Origin: Monomorium pharaonis | Taxonomy: Eukaryota; Arthropoda; Insecta; Hymenoptera; Formicidae | DNA: 64,000 nucleotides | Direction of reading: 5' to 3' | NCBI RefSeq assembly: GCF_013373865.1 | Contig: NC_050469.1 | Span: forward strand, 29,393,046 to 29,457,045 | In this document: piece by piece, positions 61,145 to 64,000 of the stretch | Numbering within the stretch: position 1 is the stretch's first letter | Layout: every line of letters begins with the position of its first letter | Translations under genes and position numbers: made by a program | The notes under the pieces: generated by a model | Databases searched by the model: none | Told to the model about the DNA's origin: nothing | What the model saw: only the letters and a program-made list of their open reading frames with translations

Positions 61145-64000
61145 ATGTCGGGCACTGGGTCTGTCATATCGCAGACTATCACCCATCTGCCGGAGAAGGA
61201 ACATGGGCCTGTGCCGACCATGGACTACTCTAGCATCCGAGGCAAGGTACAATAGGACAACTTATCTATGTCAAGATCATGGTTTACTTGATGCTACAGA
61301 AACTTTAAAGCATTCTTTGATTTAGTCAATTTGGTTTGTTGAACTGTTTTAGATATGTATGTAAGAAACCACAAAAATATTGCTCAATTCACCCAGCTTC
61401 TTCACCATCATTTGAATTTTTATTTTTCTGAGCCTTCTGTTTTTCAGCTTTGATTCTTTGAATTGGTTAATTGTAAAATTCTTTGTACAGATTGATCAAT
61501 CAAATGCTTTGAAATATTTGCAGCATCAAATAGCCACAGTATAAATTATCTTTTTTTATAAGTTATCTTGCAGTAAGAATGTAGATTACTATTTATTTCA
61601 GAATGTCCTGGTCAGTCCATCTGAGGATCAGTACGAATTACTGTTGAGAAGGCTGAAAGAAAGAATTCAGGATGGAGGTAGCGAGACAATCTTCGACATT
61701 GGTGTCGCTGAAGGTAAGTATTCAGGAAAATAGTTTAAAAAAAGAGAAATGTACAATTATTGCTTGACATATATTAACTAACAATTTTTTAAATTAAACT
61801 AATTGTCTATATGATGGATCTTAGATGGATCCGAGGATGGACTGAAGGAGGATGAATACGAGGCATCGGTCGCTACTTTACAGTCCCTCGCCGCAACATT
61901 GGAGGCGGATTGCGTGCTTCTTCGTCAGAGTAAGGCAGATCACGGTCTAACAGGACAGTATTTAGTGAGAAGACGTCTAGATCGACAAGATTTCTTAGAA
62001 ATCAGGTATTTATTTAATAATGTAGTTTTTGGATTGTTACTCGCGCGCGCGCGATGATTTACAGCTTATAGTTATAAGATAAATTGTGCTAAAATAATTA
62101 TTCATAGGGTTGCTGTGGTCGGTAATGTGGACGCTGGTAAATCAACCTTATTGGGAGTGCTGACTCATGGTGAGCTTGACAATGGACGAGGATTGGCGCG
62201 TCAGAAATTATTCCGCCATAAACACGAAGCTGAAACAGGGCGGACTAGCTCTGTTGGGAATGATATACTCGGATTTGATAGCGTCGGTGAGTTGCTTGAC
62301 TTTCTATTGTATGCTTTATGTGTAATTGTAATCATTTCCTAAAGCCTTACTAATAGAAAAATAATAGATAATTAATTATTTAAGAAAAATATAAAAATAA
62401 TTCTAACAAAATAAATTACAAATCAATTTATAATTTTTAAATCTAATTTTCATACAAATGGTTAAAATATTTTTTTTTACTTAAAATATAATTATATTAA
62501 ATTTTAATTTATTTACTGCCTGGTTTAATTTCTTATTTTATTCATTGACTGCATTTATTAATCCTATAGTGTGATTGTATATTTGCAGGTAATGTAGTTA
62601 ATAAACCTGAGCACGGTTCGTTGGATTGGGTAAAGATATGTGAAAAATCCTCTAAAGTAATTACATTTATTGATCTCGCTGGTCACGAGAGATATTTGAA
62701 GACGACTGTCTTCGGAATGACCGGACACGCTCCGGACTTCGGTGAGAACACATTGGTATCATTTGCGCGATATTGGCATCGTTTGCAATTACGCAATTCA
62801 AAAGAACTAATCTTGATGCAAATGTTATTCTAGGTATGCTAATGATCGGAGCGAACGCTGGCATTGTAGGTATGACGAAGGAACATTTGGGACTGGCTTT
62901 AGCATTGTCTGTACCAGTATTCGTCGTCGTGACGAAAATCGATATGTGCCCACCAAACGTTCTGCAGGAAAATTTGAAGCTACTTATAAGGATTCTGAAG
63001 TCTCCTGGCTGCAGAAAAGTCCCAGTTACAGTAAAGACCCCCGACGATGTTGTAGTTAGCGCTACTAATTTTGTCTCAGAACGGTTAGTTCAATATATTG
63101 GCAGAATGTATTTTAAAAAAGAAAAAAGAAGCAAATCTCGTATCCTAGAATATGTAATATTTTATATTTATTTCGCGCAGGTTGTGTCCAATATTTCAAG
63201 TGTCCAATGTGTCTGGCGAAAATCTAAATCTTCTCAAGATGTTTCTCAACTTATTGACCGCAAGAATTACTAGTCATGACGATGAACCTGCTGAATTTCA
63301 AATAGATGATACATATTCGGTACCAGTACGTACATTATATTACACAATCTTTTTTTTCTAATATACGGGGAGAATATTCTGAAATTAAAAATTACAGGGT
63401 GTTGGTACAGTGGTGTCTGGTACAACTCTAAAAGGTATCATAAAATTAAATGATACGCTGCTACTAGGACCAGATCCGTTAGGTCGTTTTACACCTATAA
63501 CTGTCAAAAGTATCCATCGGAAAAGAATGCCTGTCCGCGAAGTGAGGGGTGGTCAGACAGCTAGTTTCGCCCTGAAGAAGATTAAACGATCGCATATTCG
63601 GAAGGGTATGGTAATGGTCGCACCCGCGCTTAATCCACAGGCTTGCTGGGAATTTGAAGGTGAAATTCTAGTACTACATCATCCTACAACCATCAGCTCC
63701 CGTTATCAAGCAATGGGTAATTATCGCTGTAGATCGTTATCTTCTTGTAGCGTGTATAAATTAATTGTTACAAAAATTATTGCAGTACATTGCGGCAGTA
63801 TAAGACAAACTGCTTCTATATTGTCAATGTCTCAGGATTGTCTACGAACAGGCGACAAAGCCTTAGTGCATTTTAGATTTATCAAACATCCCGAGTATAT
63901 AAAGCCTGGACAGAGAATGGTGTTCAGAGAAGGTCGTACTAAAGCGGTGGGAAACGTAGTGAAACTTATACCTCATTCGAACAATATAACCACACAGGCA
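61145..64000 (+). CDS. GTP-binding protein 1 (GTPBP1-type translational GTPase), 3' end outside window
   Basis: Exons: 61145-61246, 61602-61713, 61825-62005, 62108-62286, 62589-62741, 62834-63083, 63181-63325, 63398-63716 and 63786 onward. 552 codons are visible with no stop, so the gene continues beyond 64000. The N-terminus is short (MSGTGSVISQ) and then joins the family at LVSPSEDQYELLLRRLKERI. GTPase motifs: P-loop G137NVDAGKST, switch II D220LAGHE, TKID at 276-279. GVGTVVSGTTLKG opens the second, EF-Tu-like barrel; KRMPVREVRGGQTASFALKK and AMVHCGSIRQTA are diagnostic. The family is EF1A-like and has been linked to ribosome rescue and mRNA decay. The product is cytosolic by family. The last exon ends inside the third barrel domain. 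Confidence 0.96.

Overview
This is eukaryotic, insect nuclear DNA. Genes are split by short AT-rich introns with GT-AG borders, CpG-bearing GC islands sit in AT-rich intergenic DNA, and many short hairpin transposons are present. Encoded proteins (RpL30, ubiquitin-S27A, TfIIF-beta, GRAMD1/Aster, GTPBP1, REXO5, TSR3, NSA2, phosphomannose isomerase) are metazoan. The overall style suggests a hymenopteran, most likely an ant; the species cannot be fixed from the sequence. Exon models were built by hand from splice sites, reading phase and recalled family sequences, without a search.

Layout. 1-11.1 kb: no protein gene is supported; GC islands, microsatellites, hairpin elements and one tRNA-Lys(CTT). 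11.4-12.8 kb: a cluster of short inverted-repeat elements. 13.1-27.9 kb: a tandem pair of paralogs encoding nuclear-type low-complexity proteins. The first (359 aa) ends in an unusual Asp/Asn/Tyr/Trp tail with PVYYQY repeats. The second (about 2,329 aa) is an acidic, then Lys-rich repeat protein. A 1.9 kb foldback element lies between them. 28.4-32.0 kb (-): REXO5. 33.8-35.8 kb (+): TfIIF-beta. 36.1-37.9 kb (-): phosphomannose isomerase. 39.3-40.6 kb (+): RpL30. 41.3-44.3 kb (-): a Gag-like zinc-knuckle gene and a decayed partial duplicate. 45.6-46.4 kb (+): NSA2. 48.1-49.1 kb (+): ubiquitin-S27A. 49.6-56.2 kb (-): GRAMD1/Aster in 13 exons. 57.8-59.0 kb (-): TSR3. 61.1-64.0 kb (+): GTPBP1, cut by the window end.

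Functionally, five of the genes right of 28 kb serve ribosome production or structure (REXO5, RpL30, NSA2, ubiquitin-S27A, TSR3). The rest are general housekeeping: RNA polymerase II initiation, mannose metabolism, sterol transport at membrane contacts, and a translational-type GTPase. The least ordinary parts are the paralog pair with its divergent tail, the foldback element beside it, and the intron-bearing Gag-derived gene with its partial copy.
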